Positions 9,507 to 17,500 of a DNA stretch of 64,000 nt are shown here, piece by piece. The position numbers were made by a program, and so were the translations under genes. Below the pieces are notes generated by a model. It ran no database searches. It was given only the letters and a program-made list of their open reading frames with translations, and had not been told where the DNA came from. Source of the DNA: DAISVY01 sp036826635 (GTDB lineage: Bacteria; Zixibacteria; MSB-5A5; GN15; FEB-12); assembly GCA_036826635.1 (NCBI GenBank), contig DAISVY010000005.1, positions 62,001 through 126,000 on the forward strand, read 5' to 3'. Every line of letters begins with the position of its first letter. Within the stretch, counting starts at the first letter, position 1.

Positions 9507-9534
9507 TTGACTTTCGGGCCGGAGGGGCTAATAT
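9507..9534 (+). promoter_or_regulatory. Promoter of the tRNA-Lys pair
   Basis: TTGACT (9507-9512), a 16-nt spacer and TAATAT (9529-9534) lie about 40 nt upstream of the first tRNA. This is a near-consensus sigma-70 promoter, as expected for stable RNA. Confidence 0.6.
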
Positions 9535-9573
9535 ATAGTCCCCTTGGAATGGAGCCCCTTTGGGGGGTTGATT

Positions 9574-9645
9574 GGGGGTGTAGCTCAGCGGTAGAGCTCC
9601 TGCCTTTTAAGCAGGCTGTCGAAGGTTCGATTCCTTCCACCCTCA
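9574..9645 (+). tRNA. tRNA-Lys (anticodon TTT)
   Basis: The 72-nt sequence folds as a full cloverleaf. The acceptor arm is GGGGGTG with CACCCTC, the D-arm is GCTC/GAGC, the anticodon stem is CCTGC/GCAGG with loop CTTTTAA, and the T-arm is GAAGG/CCTTC with loop TTCGATT. The discriminator base is A. CCA is not encoded. Confidence 0.95.
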
Positions 9646-9663
9646 GATACAGTTTGAGAATAT

Positions 9664-9736
<73 letters not shown>

Positions 9737-9772
9737 TATTTTTATGGAGGGAGTCAGTTAGCTCAGAGCAGT

Positions 9773-10327
9773 TTAAGCCACGGCGAACCCCAACCCCTTA
9801 AGCAGCCATCGTGTAGTTATACTTGGTAACGATTTGGCTGCTCCCTTAAATCCTCTCAGGTTATTATTGAAAGGCTGAAAACCAGCGGTGTTTTTCACGA
9901 ATGCGTTGAACAGTTCTGCGTATTCCAGAACTCGAGTAATTGCCATTCTCATATCTTTGTCTTCAACCTTTTTACCATGTATCGCCTTGTCTCGCACTTT
10001 TTCCGCTGCCCTGATCTTGTCCGCAATTTTGTTATCGATCTTCTTACCAATGACCGTTTCAAACAACTTGTCAAACCCCTCCCTGGTGAGATGTTGCTTT
10101 TGGATGACATTAGATGCTATTGTCTTATTGGCTTGATGTATTTTAACTACACTGCAGTACAGGCACATGTTATGAGCGTACTCCACATTGGCAAAGAGAT
10201 AATAGAGGCTAACCGAGTATGGGAACTGGTCGATCAACTTCGGTAAGTGGCAGAAATAACCCCTCACTTCTTGGGGAGCTCTATTGAAACATTTTTTCAC
10301 GCCCTTCTTTGTGGCAGGGATCTTCAT
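9773..10327 (-). CDS. HEPN-like protein with R-x4-H motif, function unknown
   Basis: This 184-residue, Lys-rich, mostly helical protein begins at ATG 10327 behind a perfect Shine-Dalgarno (TAGGAGGTAAT), which decides against the longer frame to 10357. The segment AEKVRDKAIHGK holds R112-x4-H117, the Rx4-6H motif of HEPN-domain RNases, and DKAIHGK resembles many HEPN/abortive-infection proteins. It is AT-richer than its surroundings and sits 37 nt past the tRNA pair on the opposite strand, next to gene remnants, which suggests acquisition. No partner antitoxin is adjacent. The HEPN call is inference from one motif and helical content; I do not recognise a named family. Confidence 0.6.
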   Translation of the reverse strand: MKIPATKKGVKKCFNRAPQEVRGYFCHLPKLIDQFPYSVSLYYLFANVEYAHNMCLYCSVVKIHQANKTIASNVIQKQHLTREGFDKLFETVIGKKIDNKIADKIRAAEKVRDKAIHGKKVEDKDMRMAITRVLEYAELFNAFVKNTAGFQPFNNNLRGFKGAAKSLPSITTRWLLKGLGFAVA

Positions 10328-10381
10328 ATTACCTCCTAACTGCAAGATTGTAACCACCGATAATTTTTCTACTGTTTCAAC

Positions 10382-10522
10382 CTATACACAAAACATCCCC
10401 CATCTCGTTTTCCGGAAACTATAGTCCTTAGCACTCTTAGTACTATCAGTATCAGCGAAACTAGCCGCAGCGAATAGTAAGACCAGAAATTCGATTACAG
10501 CTATTTTCCAAGACACAGGCAT
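10382..10522 (-). CDS. Small exported peptide or truncated gene remnant (46 aa)
   Basis: The short frame starts at ATG 10522 behind AAGGGAG at good spacing. It encodes a signal-peptide-like N-terminus (SWKIAVIEFLVLLFAAASFA) and then about 26 residues ending in FRKTRWGMFCV. The exported start followed by an abrupt stop suggests the 5' remnant of a longer secreted-protein gene cut by the island, but a genuine small peptide is possible. It lies 55 nt upstream of the HEPN-like gene on the same strand. Confidence 0.35.
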   Translation of the reverse strand: MPVSWKIAVIEFLVLLFAAASFADTDSTKSAKDYSFRKTRWGMFCV

Positions 10523-11195
10523 TTTCACTCCCTTCTTTTCGGGCTGTGTGAATTAACCAATTCAGATACCTTTCAACTTTCTCTAAGGGATGGAATTTCC
10601 GCCGTTGTTGTCATCGCCCACCAAGGTCTGTTTGTTCATCTCCGAGCAGGTATAGTCCTTTGCAAGACACCCTGATAAAAGGCCAATCAGAATATTGCTA
10701 CGTAAGAGTCGGGGAAGAAGAAATGTCCCCCCTTGGTTTCTGATTCAGTATCTTGGATCCGCACTGCGGCCGGATCATACTATAATAAAAATAGGTACTT
10801 TAAGGCACATTGACAAGACATTGATCGCATGCCCAATATGTTCTCAACGCAGACTTCATTAGACCTTGTGCGATCTAAGTACCTGAACTCTTCCTCCTCT
10901 CCCTCTCTTGTCTACATCCTGCTGGCATAGCATAACTTATAATCACCGGTCCTGGTTTGGTATGTTGGGGGAACCCGCTGTTATTTGTAGTTGACTCGGG
11001 GGGACAGGGGCGCTATGCTACTATTACAGGCCGAAGTTGACCTTGTTCTCGCTTAACTGACGCCGGTCGGCCGCTTCGGTGCGCCGGGCTCAACGGAATG
11101 AATCCGCCTGCCGACAATACCAACAAGACTTTCTAACCGACACCCGAGCCGTTAACTTTGGAAAGCCGGGGAATCTGATAATATCGGAGGGTGAA
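10523..11195. other. Gene-poor, AT-richer intergenic region with lipoprotein-like remnant
   Basis: No intact gene is visible. On the minus strand about 10583-10720 there is an open stretch reading like a lipoprotein start (NILIGLLSGCLAKDYTC) with no start codon, consistent with decay. The right part carries the promoter at 10991-11019 and an about 175-nt leader of the next gene. Base composition here is lower in GC than in flanking genes. Confidence 0.4.
10991..11019 (+). promoter_or_regulatory. Promoter of the exported FlgD-tail protein
   Basis: TTGACT (10991-10996), a 17-nt spacer and TATGCT (11014-11019) match the sigma-70 consensus well. It would give a leader of about 170 nt before the ATG at 11196. 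Confidence 0.5.
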
Positions 11196-12272
11196 ATGTG
11201 TACTCGTTGCGTTCCGTTTCTTTTGGCCGTGATCCTGTTTGTCCCGTTCATGCTGGGGCCGCTCAGTGGCCCGGTTGTGGCCGGAGCAATCGTGGCCGAT
11301 CATAACGCGGTGGCCGAGTTCGACGATATCCCGCTTTCGGTTATCGAACAGGTCGCCGACGATTATCGAATCTACTACGGGCACACCTCGCACGGCTCCC
11401 AGATTATGACCGGGCTGGATATGGTTGAGGCCGAAAACGCGGCCTACGCCCAGCCGTATTGCCGGGAAGTTTCCGACGACCTGGGGCACGGGGGGGATAC
11501 GTCGTGGGTGCCGATCACCCGTTCCTATCTCGACAGTCACGGCGATATTAACGTGGTGATGTGGTCATGGTGCGGGGGATGTTCGGACAATACCGAGGCG
11601 GGAATCAATATATACCTGAATGCCATGAACGGTCTGGAAGCGGATTATCCCACGGTGACGTTTATCTATATGACCGGTCATCTGGACGGCGGAGGAGTCG
11701 ACGGCAACCTGTACCAGCGCAATAATCAGATTCGGAATTACTGCAACGCCCACAACAAGGTGCTGTTCGATTTCGCCGATGTCGAGAGCTGGGATCCCGA
11801 CGGGACGTATTACCCCGACGAAACCGACGCCTGTGGTTGGTGCAGCGTTTGGTGTGGGAGTCATTCCTGCCCGGGGTGCGAGCGGTGTGCGCACTCGCAT
11901 TGTTTCAATTGTTTTTTGAAAGGGAAAGCGTTCTGGTGGCTGATGGCCACGGTGTCGGGCTGGTCGCTGGGGTCGGCGGTGGACGATGAAAAACACGGGG
12001 AACTTCCGAAAGATTATCTTCTTCACCAGAATTATCCCAACCCGTTCAACCCGGTTACGCGGATAAGTTTCGATCTGCCGGTAAGGTCCGGTGTTCGATT
12101 GACGGTCTACAACGTGGCGGGTCAAAAAGTGGCAACGCTGGTCGACGGGGTGTGTCGGGCCGGGCGGCATACGGTGGAATGGGCCGCCGGTGAGGCGGCC
12201 AGCGGGGTGTATTTGTATCGTCTCGAAACGGCCGAGTTTACACTGACGAAGAAAATGCTGCTGCTTAAATGA
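11196..12272 (+). CDS. Exported protein with SGNH-like core and C-terminal FlgD/T9SS-type sorting domain
   Basis: The 358-residue protein starts at ATG 11196, 5 nt after CGGAGGG, and has a signal peptide (CVPFLLAVILFVPFMLG). The core has a glycine/histidine motif YYGHTSHGSQ, a strand MWSWCGGCS and a strand FIYMTGHLDG, spaced like the HHSVG, MFKSC and FVYVTAP strands of the SGNH-like protein at 56886-57749. That relationship is my inference. A Cys-rich segment (about 10 Cys in 40 residues) follows near residues 230-275. The last about 85 residues form the FlgD-like Ig domain with QNYPNPFNP, YNVAGQKV and SGVYLYRL, ending in KKMLLLK. Such tails direct type IX-like surface export in the FCB group. 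Confidence 0.8.
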   Translation: MCTRCVPFLLAVILFVPFMLGPLSGPVVAGAIVADHNAVAEFDDIPLSVIEQVADDYRIYYGHTSHGSQIMTGLDMVEAENAAYAQPYCREVSDDLGHGGDTSWVPITRSYLDSHGDINVVMWSWCGGCSDNTEAGINIYLNAMNGLEADYPTVTFIYMTGHLDGGGVDGNLYQRNNQIRNYCNAHNKVLFDFADVESWDPDGTYYPDETDACGWCSVWCGSHSCPGCERCAHSHCFNCFLKGKAFWWLMATVSGWSLGSAVDDEKHGELPKDYLLHQNYPNPFNPVTRISFDLPVRSGVRLTVYNVAGQKVATLVDGVCRAGRHTVEWAAGEAASGVYLYRLETAEFTLTKKMLLLK

Positions 12273-12302
12273 GATATCGATTACCCCCGGTGGGATTGAT
12301 TT

Positions 12303-12333
12303 GCCCGGTAGTTTTTCTGCCGGGTTTTTTGTT
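12303..12333 (+). terminator. Terminator after the FlgD-tail protein
   Basis: CCCGG-TAG and CTG-CCGGG pair around a TTTTT loop and are followed by a six-T run. Confidence 0.75.
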
Positions 12334-12349
12334 GTCCGGATTGATCTAG

Positions 12350-12378
12350 TTGACAGCCGTCGGCTCGGCGGTCATATT
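12350..12378 (+). promoter_or_regulatory. Promoter of the cation antiporter gene
   Basis: A perfect TTGACA (12350-12355), a 17-nt spacer and CATATT (12373-12378) lie 32 nt upstream of the start codon. Confidence 0.55.
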
Positions 12379-12410
12379 TGGCCGGGCGTCGGGGGGCAAC
12401 GGAGACCTTG

Positions 12411-13580
12411 ATGGAAGTTTATGATCTGCTGAGTGTTGGTGTAGTTCTTCTTCTGGGACTTCTTGGAGGCAAGCTTTCGCATCGCATCAAGATTCCCCGC
12501 GTTACCGGCTATATGCTGACAGGTCTGCTTTTCGGTCCATCGCTGCTTAATGTCATATCGGCGAATACGTTAAGTAGTATTCAGTTGCTCGTCGATATCG
12601 CCCTGGGGCTGATTCTGTTTGCTATCGGCGGTGAGATAGAATTGCAACATCTCAAGGCGATGGGTCGCAAGGTTATTTTTATCGCGCTGGCCGAGAGCCT
12701 GGGATCGCTGGTTCTGGTGTTCACGGTTTCAATAGTCATAACGTCCGATCCGGGCCTCTCGATGCTGCTGGGGGCAATCAGTATCGCCACCGCTCCCGGG
12801 GTGACGTTGCTGGTTATTCGTGAATATCGGGGACGGGGTCCACTGACCGATACGCTGCTGGCCGTGGTGGCTATTAACAACGTGCTTTGTCTGGTGGTGT
12901 TTCGTCTGGCGTTCTCGGTTTATTCGCTCGGTCTGGGAGAGCCGTTCTGGCCGGTGATTCTGGCCCTGTTAAAAGAGCTGTTGGCTTCGGTCGTGATAGG
13001 CGGCGTGATAGCGGGGATAATTACTTTCTGGGAACAGAAAATAGACGATCTTTCGGAACTGCTGCTGGTGATTATCGGGGGGCTTCTTCTCGGTATCGGG
13101 GTCGCCAAGACAATCGGTATATCTCATCTGATGGTGTGTCTGGTAATCGGGGCGGTTACGAATAATCTGTCCATGATGCACCGCTTGGTATACGCGGAAT
13201 TGCGCCAGACGGAGATGCCCTTTTTCATCGTATTCTTCGTGCTCTCCGGGGCCAGTTTGCACCTGGACGCACTGTTGCACCTTGGTCTGCTGGGGGTGGC
13301 TTATCTTTTGTCCCGACCCTTGGGCAAGGCAATCGGGGTATATCTGGCCGGTAAGAAATACTGCGCCGAAGCGGTGGTGTGCGATAACCTGAGCATGGCC
13401 CTTCTGCCACAGGCCGGAGTGGCTATTGGTATGGCTTACGCTGTTCAGGAGTCGCATCCGGAGATGGGGTATGTGATCGGTACCGTTATACTCTCGTCGG
13501 TTATCGTCTATGAAGGGATCGGTCCGTTTCTTACCAAGCTGGCCCTGGGGCGAGCGGGAGAAATTCGCCTGCAGGAATAG
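12411..13580 (+). CDS. CPA2-family cation:proton antiporter
   Basis: This 389-residue integral membrane protein has about 11-13 hydrophobic segments. The N-terminus shows the KefB/NapA pattern: LGGKLSHRIKIPRVTGYMLTG, then ALGLILFAIGGEIE. It lacks the TrkA-N/C nucleotide-binding domains of KefB/KefC, so it is a bare transporter core. Members exchange Na+ or K+ for protons at the inner membrane and control pH and ion balance; the ion cannot be told here. ATG 12411, with GGAG at 12401, is chosen over an upstream in-frame GTG at 12378. Confidence 0.88.
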   Translation: MEVYDLLSVGVVLLLGLLGGKLSHRIKIPRVTGYMLTGLLFGPSLLNVISANTLSSIQLLVDIALGLILFAIGGEIELQHLKAMGRKVIFIALAESLGSLVLVFTVSIVITSDPGLSMLLGAISIATAPGVTLLVIREYRGRGPLTDTLLAVVAINNVLCLVVFRLAFSVYSLGLGEPFWPVILALLKELLASVVIGGVIAGIITFWEQKIDDLSELLLVIIGGLLLGIGVAKTIGISHLMVCLVIGAVTNNLSMMHRLVYAELRQTEMPFFIVFFVLSGASLHLDALLHLGLLGVAYLLSRPLGKAIGVYLAGKKYCAEAVVCDNLSMALLPQAGVAIGMAYAVQESHPEMGYVIGTVILSSVIVYEGIGPFLTKLALGRAGEIRLQE

Positions 13581-13741
13581 CGCTGACCGGTTTCCTCCGG
13601 ATCGGGAAGCGGGCCGATTTTTAGGTGGCGGCTTCGACGGAACAAACGTACATTGTTTCCTCATAGGATAGAGTGACCGGCCTTATTTCCTCTATTGCGG
13701 CGGAAGGACAGGCCGTAAAAACGACGTAAGGGAGGATACAG

Positions 13742-14482
13742 ATGGCTTTGAAAAAGGCACAAACAGTTGTGTGTGGGCTGCTCGTGATGTTTCTGCTGGT
13801 AGCGTACATACCGGTCCAGGCCGACACGTTCTTCAAGCAGATTTCGCACACCGATCCGGTGACGATGATGGGGCAGACTCAACCCGCCCAGAACGATACC
13901 GTGTCTGTTTGGATCGGGGAGAACAAGGGGTACATGAACACGGGCGACAACCGGGCGTTCCTTCTTCTGGCGGATGAGGGCAAGATGTACTTCATCGATT
14001 ACGAGAAGAAGAATTACGCCGAGCTTCCGGTAGATTTCCTCGCGGGCAAGGATGCTGAAAAAGCGGAGGCCATACAGGGCATGGCGATGATGGGGAATGT
14101 GGAAGCTACAGTAACGCCGACCGAGGAAACCAAGAAGATCGGCGATTGGAATGCCACCAAGTACAATCTTGAGATCAAAATGGGTATGGGTCAGTCCAAA
14201 GGCGAAATTTGGGCCAGTGAGGATCTGAAGATAAATACGGACCTTTACGTTACTCTGTCGCAGGCGATACTGAGCCAGATGCCGGGCTTCACCGATATGC
14301 TTGAGCAGATGAGACAGATCAAGGGTGTGCAGGTGGAATCTTCCCATGAGATGAACATGATGGGAGCAGTGATAAAAACCAGCACGGAACTGCTTGAGTT
14401 CGCCGAGAAAGATGCGCCGGCGGGTACGTATGTGCTGCCGGAAGGCTTCAAAGAGACCGATTTCATGCAGATGGGACAGTAG
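13742..14482 (+). CDS. Exported DUF4412-like protein of unknown function
   Basis: The 246-residue protein has a signal peptide ending near VQA/DTFF. The mature part is rich in Met and forms repeated beta-type strands (VSVWIGENKGYMN, KMYFIDYEKKNYAELP, EIWASEDLKI, EFAEKDAPAGTYVLPEGF). This matches the general plan of DUF4412-like periplasmic proteins, thought to have a lipoprotein-carrier-like fold; the match is from memory of the pattern. GGGAGG ends 6 nt before the start. A terminator follows at 14504-14543, so it is probably monocistronic. Confidence 0.7.
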   Translation: MALKKAQTVVCGLLVMFLLVAYIPVQADTFFKQISHTDPVTMMGQTQPAQNDTVSVWIGENKGYMNTGDNRAFLLLADEGKMYFIDYEKKNYAELPVDFLAGKDAEKAEAIQGMAMMGNVEATVTPTEETKKIGDWNATKYNLEIKMGMGQSKGEIWASEDLKINTDLYVTLSQAILSQMPGFTDMLEQMRQIKGVQVESSHEMNMMGAVIKTSTELLEFAEKDAPAGTYVLPEGFKETDFMQMGQ

Positions 14483-14503
14483 TCCCGTTCTTTTGAAAGT
14501 TAA

Positions 14504-14543
14504 GACGCGGGCAGGCGACGAAAACGCCGGTCCGCGTTTTTTT
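14504..14543 (+). terminator. Terminator with nested stem
   Basis: An outer ACGCGG/CCGCGT stem encloses an inner GGCG/CGCC stem and is followed by seven T. It ends the DUF4412-like gene. Confidence 0.75.
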
Positions 14544-14571
14544 GTTGTCGCCATGTCGGTTCGACAATAGC

Positions 14572-15606
14572 ATGGAAATCATGAAGATAACAACGGGGTT
14601 CACATTGGCGCCGGTCAATCGTTTCATGGCGCGGTTTTTCGCATTTCTGAAACTTTCGTGGATGGTTTGGCCGGTGGTTGTTCTTCCGGGGACCTTTCTT
14701 CAGGCGGAGACCGGGACCGATCTCGATATATCGGCTACTCTGGCGTGGAATTTCGGACACACTCAATACAAGTATGAAAGCAATCATGGGGGCAGCGAGT
14801 TGATTTTTCCCTTGGATTTCCCCGTGGCCGGGGTGAACCTGTGCTGGGCTTCCCGGACCGATGGTGATTCAAAGGGGTCGGTGCAGTTTCGGTATTTGAC
14901 GGCAGTAAGGGATCCGGGCGATCGATTCAGTGATCGGGACTGGTTGTATGTTTCTCCGGGGCTGGAATTCAATTTCAGTTATACTGAGTCGGAAGTTGAG
15001 GTCGATTTTACGCGCCTGGAACTTCAGGCAACTCGCAGACTGTTACAGGGATCCGGCTGGGAACTGGCCGCGATGGCGGGGGTCACTTACGAAAAGACCA
15101 AACAGGTGGCTCTCGGTTATGACGGCGCCAGGTTTAGAGAAGCGGTGGGGGATACGGTTTATTTCGATCTGCTGCAATACGACGGCCGCGCCCTGACTTA
15201 CGAAGTTACTTATTTCGGGCCCCGTCTCGGGTTGGCCCCGAAAGTCCATTTTGCTCCGTGGCTGTCGGTCGGGCTGGAACTGGCCGGAACGCCGCTGCTG
15301 TATGTTGACGATAAAGATGAGCACCTGCTGAGATTCTTTACCGCCGAAGCCAACGGTTGGGGGGTGGGCTTTTCCTCTCGTCTGAGCGCCGAGTATTTCC
15401 CGGCCGGGCAGGGACCGCGTCGGCCGTTTATCCGTCTGATGGCCGAGTTTGTTACTTTAAGGGCGAATATAGAATCATCCATCTACTGGTACGGGGACGA
15501 TCCTATTGACGAGGAAGACAATACTGGCAGTGTTCTTGCGGATACTCCTCATAGTGTTACCAGTACTCAATACACCGCCGGTCTGCAAATAGGCTATTCA
15601 TTCTGA
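14572..15606 (+). CDS. Outer-membrane beta-barrel-like protein
   Basis: This 344-residue protein has an N-terminal hydrophobic export region (FFAFLKLSWMVWPVVVLPGTFLQA) after a long charged start. About 12-14 alternating amphipathic strands rich in Tyr, Trp and Phe follow, ending in QIGYSF. A terminal aromatic residue is typical of BamA-assembled barrels. The start could be ATG 14572 or ATG 14581; both give the same signal region. I do not recognise a specific family. It stands alone between a terminator and a long intergenic region. Confidence 0.6.
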   Translation: MEIMKITTGFTLAPVNRFMARFFAFLKLSWMVWPVVVLPGTFLQAETGTDLDISATLAWNFGHTQYKYESNHGGSELIFPLDFPVAGVNLCWASRTDGDSKGSVQFRYLTAVRDPGDRFSDRDWLYVSPGLEFNFSYTESEVEVDFTRLELQATRRLLQGSGWELAAMAGVTYEKTKQVALGYDGARFREAVGDTVYFDLLQYDGRALTYEVTYFGPRLGLAPKVHFAPWLSVGLELAGTPLLYVDDKDEHLLRFFTAEANGWGVGFSSRLSAEYFPAGQGPRRPFIRLMAEFVTLRANIESSIYWYGDDPIDEEDNTGSVLADTPHSVTSTQYTAGLQIGYSF

Positions 15607-15883
15607 TATTATCTGACCAATGGGTGTTGTCCCGATGAGTGTCAGTGCGTGCTGATCCTTTGGCGTTTTCGTCCTGCTCAAATATCGTTTCAACCGGTTC
15701 ATTTCAGCACTGTCACGAAACAGCTTTTGTTTCACCCCGGAACGATTTGCTCGTCCGTTTATTTTGTATAGACAGAAGATGTCACATGGCTGGCTAACTT
15801 GTTGTTTGGCAATGGATATATTGCGTGTTAATTCCGATGGGGATTGTCTTTATTTGGCATAAAAATTACATAAGTGGTAGGGC
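15607..15883. other. Intergenic stretch before the structured RNA region
   Basis: No coding frame of note is present. The stretch is AT-richer than the flanks and probably holds the promoter of the structured RNA or of the downstream GT4 gene. No single -35/-10 pair stands out. Confidence 0.4.
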
Positions 15884-16082
15884 GTGAGGAGGGAATCTTT
15901 GGGGGCTGAGATTCCCTCTTCACAAGAAAAGGGGTGCGGTCAGGGGGGAAGAGTTGGAACCGAAAGGGTCTCCTCTGAGGATGGCTTCACAGGGGGTCGC
16001 GCAGGGCTAAAGGATTAGTTCCCGCGACGGAACTCAACGTTTCGAAAAAAACAGCTCGTCTGGGCGGGCTGTTTTTTTTTTA
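15884..16082 (+). ncRNA. Candidate structured RNA or leader ending in a terminator
   Basis: This is non-coding and rich in structure. A 15-bp stem (15884-15898 with 15909-15923, one G-U) closes a 10-nt loop with a G5 tract. Further on are CTAA-AGGA-TTAG (16007-16018) and GTTCC/GGAAC (16018-16022 with 16029-16033), whose six-base loop CGCGAC can pair with GTCGCG at 15996-16001, a possible pseudoknot. A strong terminator (ACAGC...GCTGT plus 9 T) closes it at 16050-16082. It could be a small RNA of about 190 nt or a riboswitch/attenuator for the glycosyltransferase at 16182. It does not match RNase P, tmRNA, SRP or a riboswitch I can recall. Confidence 0.5.
16050..16082 (+). terminator. Strong terminator ending the structured RNA
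   Basis: The ACAGC/GCTGT stem is extended by inner pairs and followed by an uninterrupted run of T. It lies 100 nt before the GT4 gene, so it either ends a small RNA or attenuates that gene. Confidence 0.8.
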
Positions 16083-16150
16083 GGTAGTCCGAAGAAAGCC
16101 GACTCTGGTGCTTTTTAGCCGATACCGTGTATAAAGAAGGGTTACACCGA

Positions 16151-16168
16151 AGATCATAAATGTGATCT
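16151..16168. promoter_or_regulatory. Small perfect palindrome upstream of the GT4 gene
   Basis: AGATCA (16151-16156) and TGATCT (16163-16168) are perfect inverted arms around TAAATG, 14 nt before the start codon. The position suits an operator or a small leader hairpin; no regulator is identifiable. Confidence 0.25.
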
Positions 16169-16181
16169 CGGATAATCAGTG

Positions 16182-17330
16182 ATGCGGAAGAGAGGTGCCG
16201 TGGCAGCAGTGGACAAGTCGGTAGCCATATCGGCTGCGGTCATAGCCGGCAGTGCCGAGCATACTTTACCCCGGGTGTTGTTTATCTGTTGTGACAATGC
16301 CGAGACGTTCGGTGCCCGGGTTTCGGGGTCGACCGTGGCCCGGTCGCTGCGGGGTGAGAACTGGCCGGTTCAGCAATTCCCGGTGCCGACTTCGTGGCCG
16401 CACCGGTTAACCGACAGCCTGAGCGGTCGGTTGATCGGACGGCTGGTAGCAAAGATGCACTATATCCGCCGTCTGGTACGGTTAATTCCCGGTTTCGATA
16501 TCGTGCATGTTCGGGCTGGTTTGCCGCGTCGTATTGTCCGGCTAGCTCTTCCGGCAATGGTGCTCGGCAAGTTTTTCGGGAAAAAAGTGGTCCTGGAGCT
16601 GAACAGGGCCGAGTCTGAACATTTTCTGGAATCTCACGGGCGTCTTTTTCATCCTTTTCTTAAGGCGGCCGACCGGATCGTGGTCGGGTCACGCTATCTG
16701 CAGAAGGTAGTAGGTCGGGCGGGTCTGGAAGCCGAGCGGGTAACGTCGCCGGTAGATTTAAGAGGTCTGACCTACAGGAAAATAAATCAATTGCAGCCGG
16801 CTGTTTTGATGAACTGTCCGCTGGAACGGGATTTTAACGTGGCCTGTGCGATAAGAGCTTTCAAACTGGTCAAGCAGAAATACCCCCGGGGAGAACTAAC
16901 GATTGTCGGTGATGGTTCTCAACGAACGGCTCTGGAACGTATGGTGGAACGTGAACACGTGTACGGTGTCCGGTTTGCCGGGCGGGTGAGAAAAGAGGAA
17001 CTGGTAAAGCTTTACGGGACCTGTGACACTTTCGTGCATTCGGCCTCGGTGGACGAGTCGCCCGCGGCGATTGTTATGGCGTTCGCATCCGGTTTGCCGG
17101 TTGTTGTCACCGACGCCGACGGTCTTCTGCACATGGTGCGCGATAGGGTCAGTGCCATGGTTGTACCGGTCAATCATCATGCCGCTCTTGCCGACCGAAT
17201 GGTGGAATTGATCGAGGATGCCGAACTGACCGAGAAGCTCTCGCTTGCCGGTCGCAGGGAGGCCCGCAAATATACCTGGCCGCGAGTGCGGCAGGATTGG
17301 GTTAACGTGTACAATCGGCTGGTTTCGTGA
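16182..17330 (+). CDS. Glycosyltransferase family 4
   Basis: A GT-B fold enzyme of about 382 residues. The C-terminal half has the GT4 donor-site features: a GDG turn in TIVGDGSQR, VRFAGRV, and the E-x7-E-like segment in SASVDESPAAIVMAFASGLPVV. These bind a nucleotide-sugar and transfer with retention. The N-terminal half (VLFICCDNAETFGARVSG) is the acceptor-binding domain. ATG 16182 is preferred over the adjacent GTG 16179. It is isolated from the 55-64 kb polysaccharide cluster and is preceded by the structured RNA, so its acceptor is unknown. Confidence 0.85.
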   Translation: MRKRGAVAAVDKSVAISAAVIAGSAEHTLPRVLFICCDNAETFGARVSGSTVARSLRGENWPVQQFPVPTSWPHRLTDSLSGRLIGRLVAKMHYIRRLVRLIPGFDIVHVRAGLPRRIVRLALPAMVLGKFFGKKVVLELNRAESEHFLESHGRLFHPFLKAADRIVVGSRYLQKVVGRAGLEAERVTSPVDLRGLTYRKINQLQPAVLMNCPLERDFNVACAIRAFKLVKQKYPRGELTIVGDGSQRTALERMVEREHVYGVRFAGRVRKEELVKLYGTCDTFVHSASVDESPAAIVMAFASGLPVVVTDADGLLHMVRDRVSAMVVPVNHHAALADRMVELIEDAELTEKLSLAGRREARKYTWPRVRQDWVNVYNRLVS

Positions 17331-17464
17331 TTTGATTTTTTGAAACGGATTTGCTCTTTATTGCATTGTTGTGTTTGCATCGGGCGCCGGTCTTCCGTGG
17401 GATGGCCGGCGTCTTTCACTATGTAAGGCCGGTGTTTCGTAACAATCGCAGTTGCCGAATATAA

Positions 17465-17494
17465 TTGCTACCGCCTGACCGACGACCGTATATT
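17465..17494 (+). promoter_or_regulatory. Putative promoter of the nuclease gene, likely leaderless
   Basis: TTGCTA (17465-17470), an 18-nt spacer and TATATT (17489-17494) end 6 nt before the ATG. No Shine-Dalgarno is possible. A consensus TATAAT at 17460-17465 is an alternative -10 giving a leader of about 30 nt. Confidence 0.4.
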
Positions 17495-17500
17495 CATTTT

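Larger units (their letters stand above)
9276..9573. other. Intergenic stretch with FKBP terminator and tRNA promoter
   Basis: Beyond the terminator and tRNA promoter listed separately, this stretch shows no coding signal. Several G/C-rich short inverted repeats before 9573 probably lie in the tRNA leader. Confidence 0.5.
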
